From positions 558,001 to 622,000 of the forward strand of contig CP136493.1 in assembly GCA_032768795.1 (NCBI GenBank): a stretch of 64,000 nucleotides of DNA, read 5' to 3'. Origin of the DNA: Tremella fuciformis (taxonomy: Eukaryota; Basidiomycota; Tremellomycetes; Tremellales; Tremellaceae). A program made the translations under genes and the position numbers. How positions within the stretch are numbered: the first letter of the stretch is position 1; the number at the start of each line of letters is the position of its first letter. This document shows positions 44,125-55,701 of the stretch, piece by piece. The notes below the pieces were generated by a model. That model was not told where the DNA came from, did no database searches, and saw only the letters and a program-made list of their open reading frames with translations.

Positions 44125-44396
44125 CGACGGAATCTTAGCTCTGAGGCAATGGGATTCCGGTCACCTGTTGCCCGCTCAGCACTTGCTATGAGTGATGAGG
44201 AGGGCAACAGGCGGCGGCATTCTACAAGGTCGTCGAGGGTGTCGGCGTTATAAGCGGAGTTATCGTTGGTGGCAGCTTCTCTGCCTCGTCGAGGGTGAAC
44301 CTCGTCGAGGCACAACCTCGTCGAGGATCGAGTAGCCTCGACGAGGTTACTCGAAGATGAGTCAAGCTCATGTGAGCGTGCCACCTATTTCCGTCG
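44125..44396 (-). repeat. 5' LTR of the copia element
   Basis: This 272-bp unit is the promoter-bearing LTR for the polyprotein on the minus strand. It has the same length as the decayed solo copy at 6876-7147. Confidence 0.9.
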
Positions 44397-44401
44397 GAGT
44401 C

Positions 44402-44807
44402 ATGACCTAATCTGGACACTATAGCATTGCATCGTACCGCTCCCTCTACATTTCCGCATGTGCATAGCCAACTCATACCGGGCTCATCTGCCTCGTGCTG
44501 CCCCCAGATCTCCCATGCCGAGTGGGATCAGGGACGATTGCTGGCTTCTCTGACCTCCACCATCCTCCACCAACGACCACCGCGGCTTCCCAGCCTCTTC
44601 CTTCTCGTCTCTCAGTGTTTCCTCGTCGCCCTCCACCGCATTGCGCGACGACGATGACGCAGTCGAGCAGCGCCCGACGGGCTAGCTGGTGGAGGTCCAA
44701 GGCGGCAGAGGTGTATATATACCAAGCCCCCTCTCCACCCCGCGCGACCACTCGTCTGTTGACACTTGAAAGACTGCCTGCGGAATCAGACAAATACGTC
44801 GAGCAAG
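44402..44807. promoter_or_regulatory. Promoter region of the aldo/keto reductase
   Basis: TATATATA at 44713-44721 lies about 90 bp before the ATG at 44808. The left end (from GAGTC) is the original 3' flank of F-box-like paralogue 3. Confidence 0.55.
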
Positions 44808-46285
44808 ATGCCTTACCCCACTGAGAGCAGCGCCAGTGACTACAAGCCGCAGCCGACGGACACGCGCAAAGGTGATCGTGGCAGTGTGGCGCTTGAGGCG
44901 GGACTGAGACCAGGCTATCTCGACATCTTCCCGCCTGCCAAGGCCAAGTCCGAGTTGGGGAGATATCGCCTCTTGTCCCCCAATGCGGGTGGTGCGTGTC
45001 TCTTCTGCCGCATCCTTCGTCCTGCACTTGCATCTCACGCCTGGTTGAGCATGTGCTTATGGCAGTCAAGGTCTCGCCCATCTGTCTCGGGGCGATGAGT
45101 CTCGGTGACCAGTGGTCGGGATTCATGGGCACGCCCATGGACTATGCCAAGTCGGAAAAGTTCCTCGACACCTTCTAGTCAGTCGCCTTTCAGAATGCCA
45201 GGGTGTCAGCTGACAGGCAGCGAGCTCGGCGGCAACTTTATCGACACGGCGTGCAACTACCAAGACGAGCAGTCGGAGCACATCATCGGCGAGTGGATGG
45301 AGAAGCGGGACATCCGGGACCAGATCGTCCTCGCGACGTGAGCTCCGGACAACTATTCGGCGGAGCTGACGCTCAGCAAATATACCACGTTCTACCTCGA
45401 CCGCGCCGACGGGCAATGGGACGGCATCCGCGTCAACTTTAGCGGCAACTCGCGCAAGACGCTGCACATGACCGTCGAGCGGTCGCTCAAGAAGCTCCGC
45501 ACAACGTACATTGACCTGCTCTATGTGCACTGGTGGGACTACACGACGAGCATCCCCGAAGTCATGAACGCCCTCAACGACCTGGTCAAGGCCGGCAAGG
45601 TCCTCTACCTGGGCGTGTCCGACACGCCCGCGTGGATCGTGGCGCACGCCAACGACTATGCGCGGCAGCACGGCCTGACCCCGTTCAGCGTATAGTGAGT
45701 CCAGCCTTTCGTGAATATGGTGACAGCGCATCGCTCACGCCGCAGCCAAGGCTCGTGGAACCTGCTCAAGCGCGACATGGAGCGCGAGATCATCCCCATG
45801 TGCCGCGCGAACGGAATGAGCATCGCCCCGTATTCCGTCATGGGCGGCGGCATGTTCCGCACCCCCGAGGAGCTAAAGAAACGCGCGGACACCCTCCGAG
45901 GCGGCATGCAGCCCACCGAGCAGCAGCTCAACCTCGGCAAGGTGCTGCAAGAAGTCGCCGAGGAGATCGGGGGCGGCGTCAATCTGGCAAACGGTAGGTC
46001 TCGTGCATGTTTGCAAAGATTGTGTTGGCTTGCTGAGCATCAGTCGCTCTGGCCTGGGCTAGGCAGACCGTGGCCGACTGCTTCCCCATCATCGGCGGTA
46101 CCAATCCCGACAATCTGCGCTCCAACGTTGAGGCGCTAAAGATCCGTCTCACAGAGGAGCAGATCAAGCGCCTCGAAGGCGCCGTCCCCTTCGACTTTGG
46201 GTTCCCGTTCATTCCGTTCGGCCGGGACCCGCACGATCTGCCCGGAGGTGTCCCGGAATCCGCGATTGTCAATTCGGTGTGTTGA
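44808..46285 (+). CDS. Aldo/keto reductase of the aryl-alcohol dehydrogenase (AAD) type
   Basis: Exons 44808-44991, 45066-45177, 45221-45337, 45377-45694, 45746-45993 and 46044-46285 (1221 nt, 406 aa). A further in-frame 42-nt intron at 44872-44913 is plausible and would give 392 aa. AAD features are [49 protein letters not shown] with the catalytic Asp/Tyr, IGEWMEKR, then [25 protein letters not shown] with the catalytic His, [22 protein letters not shown] and [17 protein letters not shown]. It is predicted to be a cytosolic NADPH-dependent reductase of aromatic aldehydes, as in the family; its substrate is unknown. Confidence 0.9.
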
Positions 46286-47271
46286 CCCTTTCCCATCTAA
46301 GCCGTCTTCCAAGAAGATCGTGAGAATCGGGCTGATGCGCAGGTCGACCCGCTGATTTTCAACCGCCGTCCATAAGGCTTGGCGCTGACTGTTTTGTGTA
46401 TGATTTCATGGGTGGGATAGGATATCAGAATGAATGTCGCCGAGGCAAATCCTGACGACTTATGCTGTCCGCGATTTGGACTGAACGGACTAACGGCTTC
46501 ATGTGACCACCACACGACTGAGACAGCAGCAACAGGGCGCATGCCGTGCTTGCGCGAGTAAGGCGTCGTCGCTGGCATAATGTGATACACTGGAAACTGC
46601 GATAGTGAGAAGATGGTGCAGAACCATAAGCAAGCGGCCGTTGGCCATTGTTTATCGAACGAGACGCCTGATAATCTGCGCCAAGTTGTGGACCGTGCGC
46701 ACGCTGCCCCCCTCGGGGCGGGCACTGTACTCGCTGGCAAGATGGGTCTTGCTTGTCGATCTGCCACCCCGACGGCTCACCGGCCATGTGAACCCTATGC
46801 CCATCAACCCAAAGGACCCCCTCGTTCCTTGTTGAACTCGCCACCCGCCACATCGTCATTGCTACCGCCACTCGGCCACTCGGTCCTCCAAAAAATTCCA
46901 AACAAGAGGTCAATGCTCTCTCATCGCTGTTTTGACTTGCCCTCTATCAGTCCACTCATGGTAGCAACAGCCTCATCCCGACAGCCGCCCCACTTCGTCG
47001 AGCTCACTTCGTTCCACAGACGCTGGCCCTATCACGCTCTCTGTCCGCCACACCATCTGTTCGCCATCTCCAATTTGCGCTCACCCTTTCACGTTCTGTT
47101 CTCGCAATACCCTCTCACCCGCTCTGTTCACGCTCTTCCACCTTCCTTCTCCTCGCCATACCCTCTTCGCGCCAGACCCTCTGCTGGCCAGACTCTCCCT
47201 CCGATACTCGCCGCGCTCACCCCGACCCGCAGTGTGTTCGCCGTACGACCATATCCCGACATCCTCTTGTA
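46286..47271. other. Intergenic between AKR and F-box-like paralogue 4
   Basis: Overlapping frames of 150-220 codons occur on both strands (e.g. 46613-47272 +, 46425-46913 -), but they are Pro/Ser/Cys-rich, without motifs, and end in the promoter of the next gene. I regard them as non-coding. Confidence 0.4.
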
Positions 47272-48829
47272 ATGATGCCGCCAAAATCATCACGCAAGCT
47301 CCCACCACGTTCTGTATCCCTCGGTCAGAGGGTGTGGGACCTTCCAGAGGCTCGAGACATCATCTTCAAGTCTATGCGGGACGGGAAATGGGTAGCCGGC
47401 TTGCTACTGTCCAAGGCGACGTTCTTGGAGGCAGTTCAGGCGCTATACCACACCTTCGATCATGCGAAACTATGGCGGCTCGATCCAAGAAAAATATGTC
47501 CTGTACGTCTCTCCGATATCTCACTGCCTGTACTCAGTGCCGCAGAGCCGTTATCGACTCTACCTCGACTCGGTTCGGTATCTTCGCTACCCGCTGCTAT
47601 ATTTCGAAGAATCCAGAACCGCCTACATGCGTTCGGCTGTGGCCAACTCGGCAGATTCCAGACAACGCCTTCTCCATGCGATCGGGCAGTATCCCAAAGT
47701 AGAGCGGCTGTTTTGGGACAACAACCTGTGGGAAGGCTACTCTCTCACAATCCCTGGTCTGGACATATCTCTTGGGCAGAGGCCTGTTGCCAAGATCGTG
47801 GGCTATCAACTGCCGGTCTTCCAGTGTTCGCACGATACTTCACCCGACAGTGATCGAGTGCGCGATTGGTTCCCGGTCCTCTGGCATTTCGATCTGACTC
47901 CCTGCCTCCCAAGCTCATGGGAGATTCGTGCCCAGTTCGTGACGGCACCATTTCACGAGGGCGAGCGCCCACCCAAACATTGGCTCTCGTGGATGCATTG
48001 CGACGTCATGACATCGCTGGCAAGCGTATCGCGCATCAAGATAGGAGCTCATGCCTCCGGCTCCGATCTGAAGGAATTCCTGCGCCTTCGGGCCAGCGTG
48101 GACGGGGCGGCCTCTCTGGTGGCGTTCAATGCCCTCGCCATTCGTTGGACGCTTGATCCGCTCGAGCTCTATCATGATTCAAGCGTAACGGAACTTCGAA
48201 TGCTACACACCCACATTCCATTTGTCCCGAGTACGCTCCGTCTCTACGACACTCGGTGCTATCCCGAGATTGGCCTCGTGGCCTCATGGGGGCGAAGTCA
48301 CCTAACCCAAGTCCACAACCCCGGCGTTCTAGAATGCTCCATGGTGCATCCAGTCTTCGAGGTATTCGAGAGCGCGGCAACTTCCCGTGCGGCACGAATG
48401 ACTGTGCTCGCCCCGAGTCGGGCAGACTTGCAGACCGCTCTGGACCGAGCGATACTCTGGTCCCGTCGGTATAAGGCATGGAGTTTCCGTTGGCCGGAAG
48501 AGTATCCGGGAAGAATGGATAAGATCCATGTCCAGCTTCTCTTACCATTGCGCCTCCCCGCCACCACTAGAACGGCTCGCAATACAATTACAGACCAGCT
48601 CTTCGAGTGTATCGCTCCGACATGCTCCCAAGTAGCTGGCATGCTTGCGGCTGGCGGCCCGCATTGCCAATATCGCCTCAGTGCCACCTTCTACTTTTCT
48701 CCCACGAAAGAGGAGAAGAGTATGACGGATGATCTGTCCAAACGCTTGATGAAAGCATTCACGGGCACGAGAACGGCCATGGAGGCCGAACAGCGCACTC
48801 AGAATGGGCCGTGCAGGCGCCGGACATGA
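47272..48829 (+). CDS. F-box-like family paralogue 4 (504 aa)
   Basis: Two exons, 47272-47502 and 47546-48829 (43-nt intron). The N-terminal motif is LGQRVWDLPEARDIIFKSMR then LLLSKATFLEAVQALYHTFD; exon 2 opens SRYRLYLDSVRYLRY. A pattern shared with paralogues 5 and 6 follows: IGQYPKVERLFWDNN (paralogue 5 has LYPNVQEIFWDG). The C-terminal signature is AGMLAAGGPHCQYRLSATF. Of the family it is one of the most complete, with clear gene-like composition throughout. Function is unknown. Confidence 0.78.
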
Positions 48830-49597
48830 GCGGGAAGGTCTTCGTCGAGAGTGTGGAATCGTAGGCAGGACCGCCCGGATCATCTCCATCAAGTCTGTTA
48901 GTGTGTATATATTTACCACGTACTGTCTGACACCCCATCTCTTCTCCGCATCGGTCTTATGTACGTGTAGATATACAACCATGCGATGAGCTCGGCCACG
49001 CGCATGTCGTCAGTTTGTTGGAAGAAAATCAGTCGCGTCTCCTATTGTGTCTACTCCTGTGATGTTCGATCGAGGCGCTACCCTGACCGCTCTTTGGGCG
49101 TGTTCAGCTGTGCTTGCTCAGTACTGATCTGGCGAGTCTCGCCGTGTATCTGAGTCGCCGTCTTTCGGTGAAGTTCAATTTCGGTGATGTACGCCAAAGG
49201 CCCCATGTCTGCTCCTTCAAACGCTCGAGCCGCCTCTCGTCCCTTTCCCCTGTAACACTACTCATTTTTCCTTCACCTGCTTTGGTCGGTTCTCGTTTCA
49301 ACCACCGTCGCATAGCTACAACCTCGCGCCTTGCATGACGCCGGCGCTGCACTCGGGCCCAGCGAATCGAGTACAACAAGCTTTTGCTCTCTGGCGCAGC
49401 CCGCTCGGACCACCAACTTTCACTCTTGGCCGCATCATTGACTGCTCTTCCGGAATTGCGACACCCTTCGCAAGCTTCTGGTCGATCTCTCTCATCACCT
49501 CAATCTGAAGTCGACCCACATCTCTCGTGACGCCAATCTTTCGACCGACCGCCCATCTGCTCGCTGTGATCACACTGCCATCACGCCGAAGGGCGTC
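48830..49597. other. Intergenic between paralogues 4 and 5
   Basis: It contains TGTATATATTTACC near 48902 and short frames. No gene is supported. Confidence 0.4.
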
Positions 49598-51143
49598 ATG
49601 TCGCAGCCCACCCCCGTAGCACGCCTCGAGGAGCTGGGCCAGCTGGTATGGGGCTTGTCGTCGGTACGCGAGACGGCGTTCGACTCGGCACGCGGTGGAG
49701 ATCGCGTAACGGCGTTGCTCCTGTCCAAGGCAACTTTTGTCCAAGCCGTATCGATCATCTACAAGACTTTCGATCATCGCGATGTCTACAAACTGCAGTA
49801 CGGGATGCATAGTCTCGTAAGCTCCCCATCACAAACATGAGCGGGCGACTGACGAGCAGTTTCGGCTGCGCCTGTATCTCGCCTCGGTCCGTCGTCTGCG
49901 TCTGTGTCTGTACCATGGGCAAGGTCATGTCGAATGCGCTTCCATCTGTAGTCTTCAAGATGCCCTGCCCTTGTACCCGAACGTCCAAGAGATCTTTTGG
50001 GATGGCTGCATACACCCGTACACCCTCGTTCTGCCTGGGGCGAGTGATGCTGCCCCGAAGCCGCGTGTTGCCTTACAATGGCACGGACGGGCCCTCGCTC
50101 ACTGCTTCAATGAGGACCAGGTGGCCCTGGTGTCTAATGGCGGTCCGCGAGTCCCTGCGGTCAGCATATATCCCGAGTGGGATTTGCAACGGTTGGGATT
50201 CCCCCCAAATTGGGACGTGTATACGTCGGTCCATCCTCGAGAGGATACAAAGGTGCAATCACAAGTCGACTGGATCGATATGCCAAATACATTCTGGCAA
50301 ACCATCGCTCAACACGTCATGCTTGAAATAAGCATGTACCTCGAGCCCATCATGCTTCTGACCCTCATCCTCATCAGGGCGCACTCCCCCGGCGCAAAAC
50401 GTCTGGCCGGACTCATTCTCAAGACGAGCCTCCAGAGGCGCGACTGGCTCATCGACAGCATTCAACACTGTGGCCAGTTGCGAGAATTGCGTGTCCGACA
50501 TGATCACGACTGGAAGGCCAGAAGCGCGGTCCTCAGTCCCCTTGTCGACATCTACGACTATCTGTCCGTGGCCCTAGGTACCGACTCGACTACCCTCCTG
50601 CGACCGTCCGAGATTATCGAGATCAGCTTAGCTCATCCCGCGCTTGTCTCTATGGATCCAAGACCGACAGCGGCGACCCTGCGGCGTCTGCTGGGCCTCG
50701 GCCGGCCCTTGCGGCCAAACTCGAGCTTGCAACAGCCACTTGATCGCGTCGAGCGGAGTGTGCCGCAGCCCCGACCCGCTTCCCGAGGTGGCAAGCCGCG
50801 CGGGGAGATGCGGGAGATGATACTCCATATCCTACTGCCCTTCGCCATGCCTAGTATCCCCCGCTCGGACGAGACGTTGGTTACCGCCAGACTTGCCCAT
50901 TTGATCGAGCCGGAGGAGCAGCTGGTACGCTCACTGCTCCACATCGGAGGACCAACCTGCGACTACCGCCTGGACGCCGTCTTTGAAGCCGACACTTCCG
51001 ATTGCGCTGTCCGCATCGCCGCAGATGTGTCGAAGAGGTTTATGGAATGCTTCGAGTCTCATCGAAACTCCATCGAGGCACGGACCGACGCTCGCGAGGG
51101 GTCAAGAGGCGGGTCCAAGGCGAAAAAGAGGAAGAGGGTGTAG
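49598..51143 (+). CDS. F-box-like family paralogue 5 (500 aa)
   Basis: Two exons, 49598-49816 and 49860-51143 (43-nt intron). N-terminus LGQLVWGLSSVRETAFDSAR then LLLSKATFVQAVSIIYKTFD; exon 2 opens FRLRLYLASVRRLRL. Shared internal blocks include LYPNVQEIFWDG and HPYTLVLPGA. Near residue 330 the pattern HPALVSMDPRPTAATLRRLL matches paralogue 6. The C-terminal signature is VRSLLHIGGPTCDYRLDAVF, followed by KRFMECFESHRNSIEA and a basic tail (SKAKKRKRV) that could be a nuclear localisation signal. Confidence 0.8.
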
Positions 51144-51905
51144 GTGCTGAGGGGGTATCAATCGACAGAGATCCGGTGTATGGGCTGCAGGCTGGATTCG
51201 CAAGTTATGGAATAATACATGTTCTGTATCTCATGACCGATCTCTCGCTCGCGAGACGATAGAGGCACTGTATGCAGAGCTGAGCCGTCATGATCCTATT
51301 GTTCTCGACACTGGTCCTATTGTTCTCATCCATATCCTACCGAAACAGGCAATTCTCCGCCACGGTAACGCACAAAAGTCAGTCGCGCCTCTAGTTTCCC
51401 AGTCTTGACTTGTCCATGTCGCTTCTCGGCCTGGGCCGTCGTTCCCTATGATCGTTACCGCTGCTGCCTTTTTGAGGGCTGCACTGCAGAGCAATTGTCT
51501 CAGCAAGCCGAACGCTCGAGCCGCCACGGCACGGCCACGGCCAACCCCATTTCATCACTCATCAAACGTCAACCATTTCTCCCCATCACATTTTCTCGGT
51601 TGTTCATCTCATACTTCTCGTGAGGACACGTCAAGGCTATCAGCGTTGCTCAAACGCCCAGAGCGATCACCCGGGCTTCCAAGCGTAAGGAACACTACCA
51701 TTGTCCCTTCCGTGGTCGAAAGCTTCGCAGTGGACGGCCTTTTCTACCCGTACCGGAGGACCGGCAGTCCTGACACCATTCACTTGGTCTTCTCGTACCT
51801 ACCCATCCACATAACAGCCGTTCGGGTAGGAGCACAGTGACGATCGACGGCCAATACCTCGACATCACTCCCGTCAGTACCGTGATTGACGATCCCGGCG
51901 AGATC
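51144..51905. other. Intergenic between paralogues 5 and 6
   Basis: It contains only short frames and the promoter and leader of paralogue 6. No TATA box is obvious. Confidence 0.4.
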
Positions 51906-53485
51906 ATGTCGCCACCGGCCGCCCTACCGTATCGCCTCCAAGAGCTTGGTCAGCGGGTGTGGGCCCTGCCAGTCGCTCGAGAAATCTTGTTCCGAGAGGC
52001 ACAGGGTAAGGATCGAGTCACCGCCCTACTCCTGTCAAAAGACACTTTTGTCGAAGCCGCCAAGGGCATATACGAGACGTTTGACCACGAAAAGTACAAA
52101 AAGCTGCGGGACGACATCATCAGTCTCGTGGGTCTCCATGCTCGCTATCAGCTGACGGCCAGTCCCGACATCGCCTTTACCTCTCTTGCGTTCGGCGTCT
52201 GAGCTTCCTCATATGTCACGAGGACAACGAACATTTCTACGCTGCCGACGAGAGTCTAAAAGAAATACTAGGCCTGTATCCCAACGTCAAGGAACTTTTC
52301 TGGGACCGCTGTCAGCACCCGTACACCTTGCTGCTTCCCACCGAAGAACAAGCTTTACAACGTCCGCAGGCGACTCTGCTGTTGCACGGCCATCCCATGA
52401 TCCGCTGTTACGACACAGATGATGACGACAGGCCCATTGTGATCCGCAACAGAGAGCCACCTACAGCTACGATCCATCCGGACTATAGCTGCATCCCTCG
52501 ATATCTGCCAGACAGCTGGCGGTTGGACATCGTCGAAGATCCTGATCCCTTGGATCCAAATACTCCTTCCTTCCGCCTCCCGGCCATAACTCCGAGCAAA
52601 TTCGACACGCTCGCTCGACACGCTGCAATCGAAGTTATTTCCCGTATAGACGATGACGAGTTGCGGGCGCTTCTGCACAAGCGTTCACTTGTTCCAGGGG
52701 CGAGGCCATTGGTCCGCTTTGCCGCCCAGACGGACGTGTATAAAATGTCTCCGGTGGAGTTGGAAGCTCTGCATACCAACACCATGAAAGAGCTACGGCT
52801 ACGTCCTCAAGATGGGTGCTCTCGACCCATGCGTGGTTTTGGCAGTGTCGCTTTGGACATACACGAATTCCTCGTGCGGGCCAACCACGGTCGGCCTTCT
52901 GCCTTTTCGGCCTCGGACATACTTGAGCTCCACCTCACTCATCCCGCTCTTGCCCCGCTCGAGTGGGACGTCTCGCAACAAACTCTGCGGCGCCTACTTG
53001 GATTGGATCCTCCTTCAACACAGGAAAGCGAGATCAAGCCGCTTTCTCCTTGCCCTACACCGCCCACGGCCTTGCATCCGGAAATGCCTCGCGGGAAGAT
53101 GTCAGAGCTCATTCTTCATATCTATACGCCGCTCTCCATGTGGAACATAGCAGAGGCAGAGCAGGACGCCATCGCCTCCAGAATCGCGGATTTGACTGAG
53201 CTGGACGAAACAATGACGCGTGCATTGCTCCATATTGGTGGCCCCGAATGTCGATACGTCCTCGAAGCAGACATCAGCGTGTACTCTCGAACCTGGCGAA
53301 CTATTACGATCATATCGGAGCGGCTCATGCAATCTTTCAACGACCATCGACGCCGGATCGAGGCAAGCCAAGAAGAGCGAGCCGATGCGGAGGACATTGG
53401 CAAGGGCAAAGGCGTCAAGCGGAGGCGAGAGTCATCGCCTGAAACGCGTGTCTGCAGTGCAGAAGACGCGGACAATCTAGGATGA
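51906..53485 (+). CDS. F-box-like family paralogue 6 (514 aa)
   Basis: Two exons, 51906-52127 and 52163-53485. The intron is only 35 nt, with GCTGACGGCCAG at its end. N-terminus LGQRVWALPVAREILFREAQ then LLLSKDTFVEAAKGIYETFD; exon 2 opens SRHRLYLSCVRRLSF, then LYPNVKELFWDRCQHPYTLL. It is the closest relative of paralogue 5 in the window. The C-terminal signature is TRALLHIGGPECRYVLEADI, with a helical tail and KGKGVKRRRES, a possible nuclear localisation signal. It is convergent with the SDR gene, with 73 bp between the stops. Confidence 0.8.
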
Positions 53486-53558
53486 TTGTAAACATGCAAC
53501 AAGCGGATCACGACCCTTCACCACGCAATTCATGCTGACTCTCACATCATCTGACTAT

Positions 53559-54422
53559 CTACCAGGGCTGCTGGCCCATCCGGTGAACGACCGTGCCCGC
53601 CTGTTCGTCGAGCTTACCGCTCGCCACATCAGCGACGAACTCGCCGCCGATACTGGGGTCCAGGGCGCCCAACGACTTGAGTCTCTCCTCTCCGATATCG
53701 CCCAACCCAGTCGCCAGCCACCCCGGGGAGATCGCGAACACCTTGACGCCGTCGTTGTGCAGGATGCGCGCCCACTCCCTCATGAGCATGTTCAGGCCCG
53801 TCTTGCTGCTGCGGTAGGCGGGAATGCCCACTCCGCCTCCCCACCCTACCGGCCCGCCCTTGGGCCAGCCCGCCGGGGGCGACTGGTCGATGGGGATCGT
53901 GCGTTTGAGCTGCGAGCTGAGGGATGACGTGCCCGACGTGATGAAGAGCAGCCGGGGGTCTTGCGCCTTCAGGAGCAGAGGGAGGAAGGTGTTGGTGACG
54001 ATGTGGGCGCCGGAGACGTTGACGTCCCATGAGGCGTTGAACATCTCGCGCAGGGACATGGACTTGCCCACGAGCTGGTCGAGGGTTGCGCCTGGAATCA
54101 GCGTCGGCCACGGAACTAGTTGTCAGGGAAGGGGCGAGGACGCACCGGCGTTGTTGATGAGCGTGTCGAGGTGGTCTACTTTGCCCGAGACGACCTCGAA
54201 GGCTTTGTCGATGCTCCCGTCGTCGGTCACGTCCATCTGGACGGGCCACACCTCGCTGCCCGACTGCGGCTTGTCCAGCGAGGCAATGGCCGCGTTGGCC
54301 TTGTCGACCGACCGGCACGCGAGGATGATCTCGCATGGCGTCGACCGCTTGAGCAGGGCTTTGACGATCTCGAGGCCGAGGCCCGTGTTGGCGCCTGTGA
54401 TGAGGTGGATGGGGCGGGGCAT
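53559..54422 (-). CDS. Short-chain dehydrogenase/reductase (SDR)
   Basis: Two exons (descending), 54422-54146 and 54091-53559 (54-nt intron), 269 aa. Cofactor motif TGANTGLG at residues 9-16, LACRSVDKA, MDVTD, INNAG at ~90, Ser-containing FITSGTSSLSSQ, and catalytic YRSSK with ISPGWLATGLG downstream. A classical NAD(P)-dependent SDR; the TGANTGLG and ACR context suggests an NADPH-using, carbonyl-reductase-like enzyme. The substrate is unknown. No related pathway genes are adjacent. Confidence 0.9.
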
Positions 54423-55062
54423 CTCGAGTTGTGGAGTAGGAGATGAGTTGAGAGTAGTTGCAGTGCTGATGAGTGCGAGTATGCAGCGAGTTAGTCACTG
54501 TTATGTATGCCTCTGTCGCTCGTTTGCCTCGGACAACCTCCACCCCGGTCTTCGGTCAAATCACGTGGGTCCACAAGTGGAGGAAGGCCACGCGAGACGC
54601 ACGAGCCGCCATACCTCGAGACTTGTGTGCGCCAGAGGGAGCATGTCAGAAATGTATATGTACAGGCGGGGACGACGAGGTACAAATGTTTGAGTCCCTT
54701 GGAAGCCCCACCTCGGGTCGGAACAGACGATGTGGCGTACATATTCCGTGCAGCGCAAGAACAGCACAGAACAAAACCATGGGATCCAAACCTACGCCTC
54801 CGCCAAGCGGGTTTCGGACGTCTTTTGTGCCTGTTCCCGTCCCACTGGACTTCCGTCTCTTTGCCCGGCACGGACACACGGACATGCATAAGGACGACTC
54901 CCTGAGAGACGGCCGTCATTGTCTGTCGGACACGGACCAGGCTGCTCCACAACAGTGCCATGCTCGAACGAGCGAGCAAACAGCATACTGCAGTTATAGG
55001 TGCTAACACCGTCCCCCCTCACAACTGCGTCCGACTAATCTTGACTCTGACCTCTACGCAAG
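54423..55062. other. Divergent intergenic region
   Basis: It separates the starts of the SDR (-) and the small secreted protein (+). Long overlapping frames on both strands (up to 177 codons) have no motif and are probably chance in GC-rich DNA. ATGTATATGTACAGG lies near 54650. Confidence 0.4.
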
Positions 55063-55701
55063 ATGCGCATGACACATCTGTGTGCCCTTGTTGCCGCTCT
55101 GCACCTCGCTGCAGCCGGCCCACTATCGAGAGAGGCGCACGTACCAGATCCGGCTCCTGCTCCCCGCACGACGCAGCTCAAGCAGGTCACCCGTCAGACT
55201 GTCAGTACAAAGACACAGACGAAGGGCGCCGCACTGCGCTGCGCGCTGCGCTGACGACGCGTAGCTGATTGAGCGCAAACGCAAGTCGAGAGCCGGGTGG
55301 CGGCGCGATGCAGCGCCGTCGGCAACGCCTCCCCCTGCCACGGTCACGTTTCCTTATCACGTCTATACCCAGTACTACGCAGGCAGCGGATACACCGAGA
55401 CTGACGATAACGACGGTGCGCGTCTCCAACGAGCATCCGCCACCGCTGCTGACCTGCAGGTAATACATATGAGTCGCCCGTGCAGGAGTTTATCGACGGC
55501 ACCACGCAGCCTTCGGACGCCGTCCAGGCATGTGCGCAATTCGCCTACGGTTCAGGCAACATCTACCTGTCTTTTCAACTGTGGTACGATACCTCGGCGG
55601 ATCACTGGGTGTGCCGCGCGTACTATGATCCGAACGATGATACCTCTGCGTTCAACGTGGCCAACTCGGACGCCAACCCGGTGTACGGATACAGCTATTG
55701 A
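55063..55701 (+). CDS. Small secreted protein (176 aa)
   Basis: Three exons, 55063-55200, 55265-55415 and 55460-55701. The N-terminus MRMTHLCALVAALHLAAAGP is a signal peptide, with probable cleavage after the AAAG region. A Pro/Ala- and Arg/Lys-rich segment with RKRKSR follows and could be a pro-region with a dibasic cleavage site. The C-terminal domain is aromatic and acidic (YESPVQEFIDGTTQPSDAV, SFQLWYDTSADHWVCRAYYD) with two Cys residues in the mature part that could form one disulphide. It has no TM segment after the signal. The role is unknown; small secreted proteins of this kind act at the cell surface or on hosts in other fungi. Confidence 0.75.

Larger units (their letters stand above)
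39389..44396 (-). mobile_element. Full-length Ty1/copia LTR retrotransposon, apparently intact
   Basis: The 5008-bp element lies on the minus strand, flanked by GAGTC (39384-39388 and 44397-44401). The LTRs are 44125-44396 (5', 272 bp) and 39389-39706 (3', 318 bp). The 46-bp difference is one internal tandem duplication near 39460-39505, and otherwise I see no differences. A purine tract (GAGGGGAGG, 39707-39715) abuts the 3' LTR. Directly inside the 5' LTR the minus strand reads TGGTAACG, a candidate primer-binding site. The element termini are CGACGGAA/TTCCGTCG, not TG...CA. With an uninterrupted polyprotein and near-identical LTRs it is a recent, possibly active insertion. Confidence 0.93.

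Noticed and set aside
44872..44913. Certain extra intron in the AKR gene
   Set aside because: The 42-nt segment has good splice signals but is in frame, so either retained or spliced forms are possible. It was left inside the exon and noted.
46425..47272. Frames of 162 (-) and 219 (+) codons between the AKR and paralogue 4
   Set aside because: They are low-complexity Pro/Ser/His-rich, mutually overlapping, and lack splice or start context.
53629..54693. Frames of about 300 codons on both strands overlapping the SDR gene
   Set aside because: They cross the SDR exons in other frames and have Arg/Pro/His-biased composition. The SDR motifs settle the real frame.
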